From contig NC_092679.1 in the NCBI RefSeq assembly GCF_964355755.1, positions 5,766,001 through 5,830,000 of the forward strand: a DNA stretch of 64,000 nucleotides, written 5' to 3'. Below are positions 11,678 through 24,462 of this stretch, piece by piece. The notes beneath the pieces were generated by a model, which saw only the letters and a list, made by a program, of their open reading frames with translations, was not told the DNA's origin and searched no databases. Within the stretch, counting starts at the first letter, position 1, and each line of letters opens with the position of its first letter. The translations under genes and the position numbers were made by a program. The DNA is from Antedon mediterranea. Its lineage: Eukaryota > Echinodermata > Crinoidea > Comatulida > Antedonidae.

Positions 11678-13223
11678 GAGATGTTGATTCATTTGACCTG
11701 CCCTAAAACTTCGATACTTTTATGCGTTATTCATCTTTCTTTATTTAGGCCTATATAGTGTATTGTAAAAACATGAACACACTCGTTATAAACACATTGC
11801 CTTTCGTCCTTTTTACATTTCTATTTAATTACATTCCAGTTTACTGGTTCGCCAATAATATTTTTTTTTTGAATATTTGAAATTTTTAACATATAATTCA
11901 GGATGACTGTATGTAACTTTACTAGCAATTAATTACATTTTTGTGTGATAAATTTTGATTTATATATAGCATACGGTTGCTACTTTATGTGGGCTATACG
12001 CCAGACAGTGGGGTTCGTTCTAAAATTACCACAGTGAATTTAATTAACCGATTAACCTATTTAAACAAGGTCACCCTTGACGTACAACAACAAATTGTGG
12101 ATTCCACAACGGTTGTAAAGTTGTCACATAACCCATGGGGTGTGTAAACTGAGAAATTGGAACGCAGACTTTTTGATCATACCAACAAATCGTTTCTAAA
12201 AGTACGTTTAGTAATAAATATAGCGCATGCGCGAATCAGTGAACACTTAAAAAAAATTTTACACAAGTCAGCATTGTATTTTCTTTTCACGATGATATTA
12301 TATGAGTATTATAGTCGATATAATTTTGTTTGAGAATAGAACTTTGTTCAATTAGAATGCTAGATAATACAAGTGTGTATTTCCTGATACGATGATGGAA
12401 TTTGTGTAAGTGAAACTTTCGGTTTAAAAAACACATCTCTCTATACTAATCCAATAAAACGTCAGTAAGGTCCAAATACCCGATAGAACCGGCCTACTAC
12501 AATCTGGCATCCCGTGAATTCACAAATATTTCTTTAGTTATCAACTTTTGATTTTAATTGTTGATCTAACGGTAGGCTACATGTTTTATTATCCATGGTT
12601 TTTTACCAGTTGTTGGAGACGAGACAGATTAATGGTTCGATTATGTAAAATGTGAATACTACATTTTTGTCTGGTCTTGTGGGAATTTAAAGGAAACAAT
12701 TCAGACGCCGGATTTCCAAATGTTCATCTTCGGTGTTTGTTTTATCTTTAGACTGCTTTTTTTTTTAAATAATTGTAGGCATATCTATATTGTTTGTATA
12801 TTTTGCTTCAAGAGTTCCGTCGTTTTACAAACATATCCTAGTTATAGCAAATGATCTTTTGTGATGAAACAATGGTTAGTAAAAACCTTTGCTTTTCTCT
12901 GGTATCATCCATCTGCTGCTGTCATTAGATAGAGTCTGACTGACAATCGCAAGTCATCTAGAGTCTGGCTGTATGAAATATTTTACTACTTTATCTACTG
13001 ACCGCTGCGGAAATTATGTTTTGTGCTTTCTAGTCTGCCATGTCGTAATTGAATAGTAACTAATTGTGAAAATATTTTACACGACTGTAGAGTGTCTATA
13101 ACAGCATATGATGCACGTTACCTAGATGTTCCTAATTCCCCTCAGGTAGCTCTCCCTGAACACAACAAAGAAACAACAAATCAACCACAATAGGCCTACT
13201 GTAACAGTAATCATTTAATCCAC

Positions 13224-16200
13224 TTAAAGATATAATTTTCCTATAAAATGATCTTGAAAGGATCCTAGAAATAAGCCCTTTTCTGTATCAAGCACCTCGC
13301 TACATGTGTGAAACATTTCACCATCCGGGTCATGAAGCGTACGGATGACGTCACCGTTCAGATCAAGTTCAAGAACTAACGAATATTTGGGTAATGCCTT
13401 CAGGATGTTCACTGGATGAAAGACCTAAAGAGATAATATTACAAGAAACCGTTTATGAATAATGACTTATTTCATTCTAAAGCAAAATTGTAAATTTTCA
13501 ACCGTAACTACTCTGTAGATCGAAAAAAAAAGGCGGAAAAGTAAAGTCATTGATAAAATATTATGTCTTTACATTGGCGATTCCAACCCACCAATGAATT
13601 TTAAAAAATGTGGTGAACTCAGAATTGACACCTTGAAAATGAAGCGCGTGCATACAAAAGCCGCATCAGTTTAAACGCGTATCAAAGCCTGTGTCCTTTT
13701 TTAGTGTCACTGAAAATTAGCCTCCTACCTTCAGAATCAGCGTTCGTAGCCAAGGTTTATCCGTTACGAAGTCGTAGAGTGAAAAATCGTGTTTTCGAAG
13801 AGCACTAGTGGCAATCCAGTAGGTGTTGTTATTACGCGACAATCTGATATTGTCTGGGAAACTAGGCAGATTTTCGTAGAAAACTTCCACTTTACCGGAA
13901 TTTGGCCCTTTTAGCATTAGTCTGTAATTAAGAAGAAATGTAAAATTATATATTTCGAGTTTATGCCTTAAGCTCTGTCTAGACTATCAAACTTTATGTG
14001 ACAAAAAAATGTCATCACTTTTTTTCACAAAGTTTAATAGTGTATGAGACAGAGCTTTATTATTACTCCTGTTTCGTCATGTAAAAAAGCGCATAGTGGT
14101 TTCAATAAATGAAAAAAAGACAACGACAAAATAGATTAAACTGAACCATGCTATCATCTCAACGCATGCCCACAAAGCTACCGTACCACGTGGCTGACTA
14201 CAGTGACTTTTGACCAATCAGATCACTGAGTGAGAGTCAGACGATGTTTTACGCCAAATTTGACATCGCGAGCGAGTACCGCTGAAAAACTGAAGTCAAA
14301 TAAGTAAGTAATTACTCTACTTAATATTCATTTTGAGAAGGGCTTATCTATATAAAATAAAATTTATCTTTAGAACAACATATTTAGTAACAGAGGCATA
14401 ATATGGGGTTAGTTAATTTAATATCTCCAGACAGACATACACCTAAGCTAGGCCTAATCATTCGCTAAGCATCTTTTCAACGCGCATGCTTGGCCCGAAT
14501 CAGCTTCTTAAACGTTCTCTAGCCTAGGCCGAGCCGTGTAATTTTCATGTGCTGAGGCATAATAAGATTGTCTCATGGTAACGACACGTTCCGATCCCTC
14601 AAACATTATCCTCTAGCCTAATTTCTTATGTTGACGAGAATATGTTTTAAGTTCTCAACCTTCTTATGTCACATCCATGAGGGGCGGCCTAAGTATTACG
14701 GCATGGTAGGAGGGTCCAATGGCGGACGCGTAGTGATATGTAAATGAACTTGTAAGCAGGCTGATGGAGTAAGACTTAAGAGATATTGTTCAAGAAGGTC
14801 ATGTTTAAAAGGATACGTTGCATTATAATATTAGTACACCTGTATAGATGCATACCTTAGTAGCGATTTTTACAAGGTGTGGCCGCCTTATCTGTCGTCA
14901 CGTGCAGCTCTACACAAGAATTTCCGTCAGGTAGGCTAGGTCATGTTAACTTGAAAACCAAGATTTGAAATGGATATGAATTTAAATCAATTTAAGTATC
15001 GGGTTATCTCTGTTTGACTTGACAAATTAGCTGGGCTAAGCAGCATTATTGAATATTTACAAGTTGTTTACTTGAAGGGTATTTACTATTTTACAAGGAT
15101 CGTTGTTATGGGGCGCCATATGCAGCAAATTACACTTTTTCTTCGGATTTTGCGCCCCATCTTTTAAAGGGTATTTTGAAATGTATATTAAACAAGGCCA
15201 TATACATGGCTGCAGTCGTGTGTTTAAGTTAGTATTTACCGACCGACTGATTAAGTGAGCTGTAGAGTAAAAACAATACCATACCGGTACTTACTTCATA
15301 ATACGGGCGAATTGACCTTCTGAGTAGAGCAAGTAGTCCTCCTCGGGAGAGAGTTGTACTCCATTTGCCCAGCCAATGTCTTCAAGTAATGTTACTGTCT
15401 TATTTGTTTTTAGATCATGCTTAATAATTCTGTATAATTTTGAATACCCAAATTAAATTAACCAAATTCACTTATTTTGTTAAGAAGATAGAATAATAGA
15501 ATGGTCTCATTGTTTGAAATAAATATGTTATGGAACTGCTGTGTTTATGGAAGACCACTATTACTAGGCATTCATGGCTCGAAACTCTATATTTAAAACA
15601 AATAATTATATTATTATTTAATGCATATTACTAGGCCTATTTAGGCCTAAGGCTCGAAACTGTTAAAAAATTATCATTATAATGAAGGTATTCATTATAA
15701 CAGTATGTTATTTATGTTGTATAAAACATATATAAATAGTTACCGTCCACTTTTGTCGGCACGCAGAGGAAGGTACCAAAAATCACGACGTTCCAAGTTC
15801 GAGCTCGTATCACTAATATAAACCACGCCTTCTTTAGTGATGTCAAAATCATTGACAAATTTCATTGGTTGCCTAAACGATTGATCGTCCGAGCGTAATA
15901 AATGTATCATCTTACCTTTATATACAGAAAAAAAGTTATTTGGCTGAGGTGTATATGGATAAGTATCAATATTCAATAGATGAAGGCGTAATAGAAAATA
16001 TTTGTTTGTATTGGTTTTCATCAGCTATAACATTATATAGCTCCATGGATGAAATTATAAATAGTGTTAATCGGAATGTTAATAGAAAATTATCGTTATT
16101 AAGTTACATTCGTGTTTAAATAATGGAAAATCATTATACAGAATTGAACAGGGCCGTCTTCCGTTCCATGGAAACGGAACAAGTGATGGAGCTTTATCAT

Positions 16201-19070
16201 GGACCAAAAAGTTTTTATTTTCTGTCAGGATTCTAATACGGTACCTGATGTGACATTTAGTTTATAAAGACCAGAATACGCTTCTACAACGTACAAAAAC
16301 CCATCATTGTGGAAACGCATCCCCAGTGGTCTTCCGCATAGATGTTCCGTCTCGTAACGATCTATGGAAAAAATGTTTAAAAATAATTATCTTGTATAAC
16401 GTCTAACAAGTGTAGGGCGTCCTCTATAGTGTGTTAAAAGTACTGTTAAACTGTAGGCCTACTGCGATATTTTAGTTTCACATTCGTTTTAAGTTACATC
16501 TTTATTTAAGTATCATTCATAACTAGTTTGGAGTTTTTCTCTTCCTTTAAAATTATCATATACATATTTCTTATCTAGGATTTTTCATACAATAGGCCTA
16601 CACTAAAACAAACGTTTTGTTGAGCTGAGCTATCTTTTTAAAAATAATTTGAAGCAAATGAATTACTCCACGAGCATGACGAACAGTAACTCAAAATGCT
16701 ATCCTTTCCTATAATTTAAAATTGAATTATCTAACATCTTATGTATGCGACATTTATATAGCGCTATTTCGTAAAGATTACACTTTGAGTGTTTGTTGAT
16801 TATTAAACTTATCTAGACTCTGAATATTCTACATACCGCATTCAAGTGATGGGTTCTGGTGAAATGTTGCAATTGGTTTTATTTTGTTTTCGTCTTCTAT
16901 TGCTAAAATGTTCCCATCTGCTGTACCAGTGTATAATATACCTGGAAGTAGGAAACAGCAAATCAGAATTCTGGATTAGGCTACTGGAATTATATTCAAT
17001 TTAGATTAATTGATCACATTGATTTATCAATCATTATCAGGGCTTTCATTCCATAATCGTATATCGGTAATTTCAAGATTGTGATTTTTTTCAAGTCAAA
17101 CACATGTTGTAGCGTTTGCTCTTTGTATTGTTTTTTTATTGTCTGTTTTTTGTTTGTATTCATTGTGTAATTTTTCTATATAACATAATGCTCTGTCTAC
17201 ACTATCAAACAAGTTTGACAAACAAAAGTGTGACATGTCCAAAATATGGTATAGTGATATTCCCAAATATGGTAGCGATATGACATCATTATGTCCATAT
17301 ATGGGCACATCGCATTATTTTGTCACTTAAAGTTTGATAGTGTAGACAGAGGTTTAATCATTTTTGTACAAATACTACAATCAGCGTTTCTGCAATGTAT
17401 TTTTGTATAATGATTGAATAAAGATACCAAGTTTGTGAAAGTGGAACCGTAATCACGTAGCCATAACATCGGCAGGGGTTCGAGGCTCACTCACTCCATG
17501 GTTCTGGTGGTAGAACGAGTCTTCTCGGATAAGGACTATAAACCGTAGGTCCAGTGTACACAACTTGCTCGTGTGCACTTTAAAGAACCTAGTACATCTT
17601 TCGAGACGAGTAGGGGGTTTACCCCGGTGTATTAGTACATCACAGCCACTGATCACCAACTGGGCCCTCTGGGAGATCAGTCTTTGACTGAAGAGGTCAC
17701 CCAGTATAAAGATAAAAAAAAAAAAAAAAAAAAATATATATGCATAGCTTACCGTCACGCATCGCGAGTGATTCTGGCCCGACAAGCTTCCCCTCTGCAA
17801 GTCGAAATCCATTCTTTAGTCTCGTATTAGGTTCCAGTATTCCGTCTAGTTTTGGCGGTGAAGGTAATCTTAAAACAAGTTTGTGAAAATCAATTTATTT
17901 TACAACTTTAAGATCATTAACATCGCAATTTTGTAATATCCATGAACTTTATCGTTATCAATTCTCAAAAATCATCAACACAAATAGGCCTAAAGCGTGG
18001 TTCCCACTAGCGACGCAACACAAGGACGTAACGCAACGCAAGTGAATTGACCAATCACAAGCGATGGCTTATTCGCTTGTGATTGCTAACTGTCTATAAC
18101 TTCGCTTGTCATTGGTTAAAACGCCTGCGTTGTGTTTACGTCCTTGCGTTACGTTCTAGTGGGAACCAACCTTAAGTATTATCGTCGTTTTTATTATTAT
18201 TATTTAACCATATTTGTATAGAGGGGGCCATAAACAGCGTACGCTGACAATCAAGGGGCTCTCATATAAACATATAACAAACATTCTGTATATAAAATAA
18301 TTTAGTGACACCTCATTTCTCAGTTCAGAGGGAATCATATTTAGCGATAGGTTGGTGGTGGTGTAAAGTAGGTGGACAGCTCATCATTTCTTTCGTCATT
18401 TTCGTTACTATCAGATACGTTAAAATCCCGTGATTATTATCTCCAACGTCAGAAATATTCTGGCTGTTTAAATGATATTAGCCCTATTGATATTTTACTT
18501 ACTTGTAGGAGAAGGTTTGCCATTGTTCGCTGCCGCCGAACATTAATATCACCAGTATTGACGACACCAGGATCAGTAATGCGCAGCCGAACATCACACT
18601 CTTTGATGCCCTATATAAAACACAGGATTTAAAATAATTATTTCAATGACCACTATTAGGCCTACTCTATTTAATTTCATTCTTGGCTAAACGCGAGTAT
18701 TCCTGGTGACAAACAGAATAATCATTTATTTAGCATATTACTAGTCCGAGGTTTAAATTTATAAGGTACCGTTAAGGCACGGTAGAACTCTTTCTTCATG
18801 CTCTATCATCTGGACCGCCGGGTACTCTTGCCTAATAATAGCAGGGAGAAAAATCTCCCTGGTTATAGACACATAAAGCATTATCTGCAATTCCTGGACA
18901 ACATGGGCCCATATTCTGACAGTCTTACGTAATGCATACCTGGGTTTTCCACCTTGTGTCGTGGTGACTAGTGACGCGCCTTGTGTCGATCTCTGACGGC
19001 TTGTTTCATCAGTAGAGTCTTGTCCTCTATTTATGATTCTGTTTCGGATAGGACGATCACTAATCGGCAT
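13224..19070 (-). CDS. APMAP: APMAP-like protein 1 (strictosidine-synthase-like beta-propeller)
   Basis: Nine coding exons, all GT..AG with matching phases: 19070-18940, 18610-18503, 17868-17753, 16941-16837, 16361-16245, 15915-15744, 15429-15295, 13921-13729, 13424-13224. They encode 425 aa; human APMAP has 416. Residues 1-47 are a polar cytosolic tail; 49-68 (VMFGCALLILVSSILVILMF) are a single membrane helix, making it a type II membrane protein with an extracellular or luminal six-bladed propeller. Family landmarks follow in order: KLVGPESLAM, ILYTGTADG, LCGRPLGMRF, VEAYSGLYKLN, MKFVNDFDIT, ISDTSSNLERRDFW, NGVQLSPEEDY, FPDNIRLS, LVLELD..LHDPDG, LFLGSFQDHFIGKL. NVTS is a possible N-glycosylation site. 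Arylesterase-like activity is reported for mammalian APMAP; function here is inferred. The intron between 15744 and 15429 is missing from the neighbouring paralogue. Confidence 0.93.
13969..14058. mobile_element. MITE family B, copy 2 (deleted centre)
   Basis: TTAAGCTCTGTCTAGACTAT and its inverted partner AGACAGAGCTTTA are present, but the middle ATATGG/GGGCACATC part is gone, leaving about 90 bp. It lies in an intron of APMAP-like 1. Confidence 0.8.
17188..17355. mobile_element. MITE family B, copy 3
   Basis: GCTCTGTCTACACTATCAAA at the left and TTTGATAGTGTAGACAGAGG at the right, with the interior AAATATGGTAGCGATATGAC and ATATATGGGCACATCGC. It lies in an intron of APMAP-like 1. Confidence 0.9.
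17443..17735 (+). mobile_element. SINE family D, copy 2
   Basis: It runs from GTGGAACCGTAATCACGTAG through GGGGTTCGAGGC (a pol III box B match) to ACTGAAGAGGTCACCCAGTA and a poly-A run at ~17714-17733. It ends only about 16 bp from the donor of the third coding exon of APMAP-like 1, in antisense orientation to that gene. Confidence 0.85.
17991..18175. mobile_element. MITE family A, copy 3
   Basis: GTGGTTCCCACTAGCGACGC at the left and CTAGTGGGAACCAACCTTA at the right are inverted; the subterminal ACAAGGACGTAACGCAACGC is mirrored by GCGTTGTGTTTACGTCCTTG. It is the best preserved family A copy and lies in an intron of APMAP-like 1. Confidence 0.85.
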
Positions 19071-19298
19071 CTTGTTATTATGCTAAATAGAAAATCCGAA
19101 TGTAGAATGTATCTCCTGAATTCTTATGTGTTGGAAGATAAGTCTGCATGGCGCAGCGGTTTGCAGGATACTCAAGCCTAATACATTCATCTCTTGAAAT
19201 GGAAGCAGGGATCTCAATAAACTAAGTGCTTACTAATATTATATAACAGGTTTACAATAATAATAATATGAAAAACTTACCTGGCGGCGCAGGTAGTT

Positions 19299-19375
19299 AT
19301 AATAATAATAATAATAATAATAAGATTTTTATAGCGCACATACCACTCCAGAGTGCTCAAGGATAGTTGTTAGAC
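19299..19375 (-). mobile_element. probable LINE 3' tail with (AAT)n
   Basis: An ATA/AAT trinucleotide run (19299-19323) is followed by GATTTTTATAGCGCACATAC and CTCCAGAGTGCTCAAGG. Read on the minus strand this is the GCGCTATAAAAATC-plus-ATT-repeat ending common to CR1/L2 LINE tails. No coding remnant is evident. Confidence 0.45.
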
Positions 19376-19584
19376 AGAGTCAGAAATATTACCAAATACC
19401 AACATCTATATTAACATCAATGGGTCCATTGAGCGGATAAATATGTAAAGATGAAAGTCGCTGGTATATAACACTATTATGTACGACGCTTAAACCCGCA
19501 TATAAAATAAATATTATTATAATATTATAAATGCATTAACAGTAGCTGAATTAAAGTTGAAATGACGGGTAATGTTAACGGTAC

Positions 19585-19965
19585 AAGCGCGACGGGAGAG
19601 ACGGTACAAGCGCGACAAGGGAGACGGTACCAGCGCGACAAGGGAGACGGTACAAGCGCGACAAGGGAGACGGTACAAGCGCGACAAGGGAGACGGTACA
19701 AGCGCGACAAGGGAGACGGTACCAGCGCGACAAGGGAGACGGTACCAGCGCGACAAGGGAGACGGTACAAACGCGACAAGGGAGACGGTACCAGCGCGAC
19801 AAGGGAGACGGTACCAGCGCGACAAGGGAGACGGTACAAACGCGACAAGGGAGACGGTACCAGCGCGACAATGGAGATGGTACAAGCGCGACGGGAGAGA
19901 CGGTAAAAGCGCGACGGGAAAGACGGTACAAGCGCGACAGGAAATACGGTACAAGCGCGACGGAG
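19585..19965. repeat. 23-bp minisatellite, about 16 units
   Basis: The unit is ACGGTACAAGCGCGACAAGG plus GAG, alternating mainly with a variant having ACC for ACA. Because 23 is not a multiple of 3 but the unit lacks stops, several overlapping long frames open on both strands; they are repeat artefacts. It sits in the 1.3-kb gap between the two APMAP-like genes, and is clearly richer in GC than its surroundings. Confidence 0.95.
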
Positions 19966-20298
19966 ACAATGACAAGGTATAAGGAGGACGAACAAATTAT
20001 CCCAAAATAAATGGGTATTTATTTCCCAATGGAAGCGCCACAGAATAAAACCGATGAAATATGTGTTCAAAATATTATTTAATTGCAATACTAAAAAAGC
20101 GTTGTAACATATAAAAAATATATTCTGGAATGTAGCTTAATAAAATATAAAATGACTGGAAACATAATTTACATAGTTATTTTTATTTAAATTGTTTCTT
20201 AGATAATAGTACCATATAAGATTCAGGGTTTGATTAAAGTTTGCAACCGGTTTTAAAACCACCTGTCCTTCATGAACAAAATGTTTCTTTTAAAAATG

Positions 20299-20304
20299 TT
20301 TATT
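20299..20304 (-). terminator. polyadenylation signal of APMAP-like 2
   Basis: AATAAA on the minus strand, about 88 nt past the stop codon at 20392. Confidence 0.5.
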
Positions 20305-20391
20305 TATATGCATTTTTTACAAGTTTATATTGGTTCATAGAGGAACATAATTCAAAAATATAATTTGTTTTATAACTATTGCTATTCATTA

Positions 20392-23300
20392 TCACTTTAA
20401 ATCAATTTTTGCAATATAATTTTTATCATAGGAGCCGAGATACAGCGAATCACCAGTGTCAAGGATTTCGCTACAGGCTGGAACTACCTCACCACTTGGA
20501 TCATGCAAACTCTGCTTTATATTGCCAAGTCGATCCAATTCCACAATCAGTCCATATTTTGGAAGATACCGTGGTAATAACTCTAATGGAATAATCTGTT
20601 GAAGAAAAATTCAAAGTAAGTAATGAGTATGTTTGAATTTACTTGTAAAGTCATGGGGTGCTTATCTATTGGATTAGACAGAAGAGGAAGAGCTAGACTA
20701 AAAAAAAATTGAGCAAATATTTAGACTTAAGAATATCTAACAAAGGTATGCTTAACACAAAAAACGACATTCAAGTGTGTACAGTAATGCAAGGATCACA
20801 CTCTCAGGTCTCAATGTCCGATTCTGTACCTTCATGCCATCTTGTGTTCAATAATGCATACATACAGTAGTGGATTTTATTCTTTAATATGGTTAGTAAT
20901 TCAACTACAGTACTGTAAATATACTGCAATTACAAATGAGTGTTTAAACATTGCTGCAACATTTTGGAACCTTACCTTAGACAAGTAGCTTTTAATAAAA
21001 GGCCTATTAGACAGGAAGTCATACAACGAGAACGGCTGTTTGCGAACCTTGGCAAACCCCACCCAGTAACCACCACTACTACTTGCCCGAATGTTATCGG
21101 GCAATCCCGGCAAATTCTCAATGAAACTAACAACTTGACCTTTCATGGTTCCTTTTAAAAACAACCTAAAAAAAGAAATTAAATTATTTCATTTAGCGAC
21201 TTAAATAAAATCCCAGATTCTTTGGTATCTTTGTAGAACATCGATTGAGGTAATAAAAGTCTTCTAAATCAGCAATAAGCAAAAATACAGTAGAAATACC
21301 AAAAAGTACAACTGAATGTTAATATGGTTACATAGTAACATTAAGAACATCTTAAGCTCTGTCTACGCTATCAAACTTTATGTGAAAAAAATGTGATGTG
21401 CCTATATATGGAAACGATGACATCAATCACTACGATATTTGGGCACATCACACATTTTTTGTCAAAATAGTTTGATAGTGTAGACAGAGCTTAACACTCA
21501 CAAATTAATTCTTGCATAAGTCATCTCGGAAAAAAGAAGGAAGTCCTCGTCAGGAGATAACTGCACCCCGTTCGGAAAAGCGAGATCTTCAAGAACAACT
21601 TCAGTACGATCCGTAATGGGATCGTATTTGAAAATCCTTCCATTTGATGAACCCTCGGATATAAGGTAGACATTATCACGTCGTTGCCAACGAGAACTTG
21701 AGTCTGTGAAGTACACCACACCGTCGGAGGTCACATCAAGGTCATTCACAAATTGCATACGATCACCTATTTGCTGGTCATTGTGTTTTGAAAGATGTCT
21801 GGCAGTGCCTAGTAGTAGAAAGATTTATTTGTTATTGTATCTGTCTGGTAGAAAGCAGATAAAAGTCTGTGGGAATCAAGAAGCAGTAACACCATAGATA
21901 TATGAAGAAGAATACTTTATTACTGTAGTAGTAGAAGTGGATTTGTAGGAGCCAATTTATAGGTCAAAGTTCACAAACCTGAAGTTAAATTAATCTTATA
22001 TAATCCTGAATAGGCTTCTGCAACATACAATGAAGATCCGGATTTATCGAATCGTAGGCCTAGAGGCCGGCCACATATATGCTCCACATCTGCAAGACCT
22101 GAACAAAATAATTTATATACTAATGATAAAATATCTTATTATGAAATAATTTTGTTGTTATTCTTTATCCACTTGAGCTGGCTACACTTACCACATGGTA
22201 TCTTCTCACTATCTTGATTGGCATGGAATGATGCTATATTGTTTACATCTGTACCATTTATTGCGATTAATTGTCCATCTCCAGTCCCTGTGTATATAAC
22301 CCCTGTATAATGCAAAAATAATTAATTATAAAACCATATAATGTATATATTTATATAAAGTAATGACTTTATATAGGTATGAAGAAAAAGTGTATTATAA
22401 GTACAGATGTTGGTGCAATGATCTTTTGTTTCTTAAGATGGAGAGAGCACCACATCATCTCCTCAAAAGCTCTGTCTACACTATCAAACTTTATGTGATG
22501 TGTGATGTGCTCATATATGGACATGTCATATTTAAGCATATCACTACCATATTTGGGCACATCACACTTACTTTATTCAAACTAGTTTGATAGTGTAGAC
22601 AGAGCTTAATACCTACCATCTTTAATGGCAAGAGATTCTGGTCCAAACACTTTGCCTTTAAGTAGTATTTTAGCACTTTGCAATTTAGTGTTTGGTGATA
22701 GACTTCCTTCAAATATTGGTGGCGGTGGTAATCTGAAAAAAATATAAACCGATCATTTACATACTGTAAGAAAATATATAATGTGAAATAGAAACAAGTT
22801 TCTAGTTGGCCAAACTGGAGTTTCCAAAAGTAGACTTTTGTTTACTAATATCAGTTGCAGTAGATCCTCCTAGGCTGCATTTCCGCAGCCAAAACAAAAT
22901 TATCGGTTATTTTTTAACCAATAATCATATAATTAATCCTAAGTAAAAAAAAGGTGTGAAGTGAAAATTATAAATTTTTATATGTTAATAATTTTTGTCT
23001 GCATAAACAGAAACATAGATTTAGTTTGCTATTTAGGAATCAGGTAAAGGACAAAATAAAACTAATTATCGGGAACAAAAACTTACTTAAATGTTACTGG
23101 TTGAATTGGAGCATCAAGAAAACAAAAGAACAATAATATTGAGCCTATAAATAGAAAGACTATTTCAAGGAAGATATTGCACTTTGACCTGAAATATAAA
23201 ATAAAGTAGTTTACAACAAAGAACATGACACAATTTATAACCCTCATATGGATTGGCATTTACCTTTTAAAAGCAGCTATTTTATACCTCGACTGTTGTT

Positions 23301-24462
23301 TTTATTTTAAATTTAAAATTAATATGCTACACTTTCAACCAATTACCTTTTTTGTTTTACATAATTTATTGGTTTCTTTTTCATTTGACTATCGTCCCGT
23401 TGTTGGTCGTTTTCCTTTTCTTTGTCATTTTCTTTATCCTTTCCATTGGTAATAATTGGTTTAACAGGCACTTTTCGTCGCCTTTTTCTGCCTTTTAACC
23501 AATCACTTTCAAACAAAATAAGAAGTATTAACTTACTGAACATGAATGAAGGGTTTCGTTTCGTTTCGTTTATTTATCGTTTTCCACTCACTTATATATA
23601 TATATATATATATCATTTACATAACATATATTAAATGTGGGTGGATGGAAGTCACAGTAAGTTCACTGAACTTTAAGTCGTGACTCCCGTATGCCTATAA
23701 GTATACTAATATTGCTACAGAGTAGACTAAAATATGAATATATAATAGTGAACGTACATAAAATAAAAAAAAAAATAAAAAATTTAAATTATAGAAGTTA
23801 AGATAAACCAGGCAATTATATAATATAATGATAAAAGGGATAATGATAACAATTAGAGTACAATATGAAATATAATTAAATATGGTATAATAACAAGTAT
23901 AACGATACAATGTAGCGGAGATTATTGAATACCAGGGTGAAGGATTTAATGCCATGTATCACCACGAAATAAATAAGGATAATATTAAAAGATCGGCGAA
24001 AATTATGTAGCATATTCTGACACCATTTTGTGTTTGATATTAGATTTAAAACTAGAAAAGGAAGATTTCTGTTTAAGTTTACAACAAGGGTCATGTAAAG
24101 TTTAATAATACTTTTTTCTATCTGTAAATTATTATAATTATTACTTTATATTATTTTAGGCCTAGATTAGATAAATCATAAGAGGCTAAGCTAGTCCATA
24201 TTCGGCGAACAATTTGAAGGAAATCATAAAACTATCTGGAAATGCAAGCTAGGCCTATGTCTGGTAAACACGTAATCTTTTCCATTCAGCTCACACTCAA
24301 AAAGGTTAGGCCTACATGTTTATGTTATCTCAGCAGCTGAAGTAGTCGATTTGTCAGGGCGCCGCCGCACACTTCCTTCCTGCTCAATCGGGCCTAGAAA
24401 TCTAGTCGGCTGTTATTATTGAAAGGAACAACTAGGTTTGGTTAAAATACTTACATTAACAT
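20392..24462 (-). CDS. APMAP: APMAP-like protein 2 (tandem paralogue)
   Basis: Nine coding exons: 24462-24455 (only ATG TTA AT), 23505-23347, 23188-23087, 22732-22617, 22302-22192, 22098-21979, 21808-21502, 21165-20976, 20595-20392. All phases close, giving 438 aa. The N terminus is strongly basic (WLKGRKRRRKVPVKP), then a lysine/aspartate-rich stretch, then a membrane helix at about 61-80 (IFLEIVFLFIGSILLFFCFL) and the propeller: FGPESLA, VIYTGTGDG, ICGRPLGLRF, AEAYSGLYKIN, MQFVNDLDVT, FTDSSSRWQRRD, NGVQLSPDED, LPDNIRASSSGGYWVG, LHDPSG, LYLGSYDKNYIAKI. It is closer to vertebrate APMAP in these blocks (for example SSSRWQRRD, IRxSSSGGYWVG) than its neighbour. Exon 21808-21502 is 307 nt, exactly the sum of the two exons (172+135) split by an extra intron in paralogue 1. 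The minute first exon is the least certain part. Confidence 0.92.
21352..21494. mobile_element. MITE family B, copy 4
   Basis: TTAAGCTCTGTCTACGCTAT at the left and TTTGATAGTGTAGACAGAGC plus TTAA at the right. It ends about 8 bp from the donor of the 307-nt exon of APMAP-like 2. Confidence 0.9.
22466..22610. mobile_element. MITE family B, copy 5
   Basis: AAGCTCTGTCTACACTATCA and AGTTTGATAGTGTAGACAGA are inverted ends, separated by ATATATGGACATGTCA and ATATTTGGGCACATCACA. The right end lies within about 10 bp of the donor of the 22732-22617 exon. Confidence 0.9.

Larger units (their letters stand above)
9543..13223. other. intergenic region between FABP and the first APMAP-like gene
   Basis: It contains a 26-bp direct duplication at about 9854-9905 (unit ending AATCCCGCAGATTAGCAATA), a family A MITE (10854-11010), a family B MITE (11532-11677), and a TCTCA pentamer run near 11172-11190. 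No exon-like open frame with splice sites was found. Confidence 0.6.

Noticed and set aside
19517-20088. Overlapping arginine/serine-rich frames on both strands
   Set aside because: All come from the 23-bp minisatellite and open in several frames at once.
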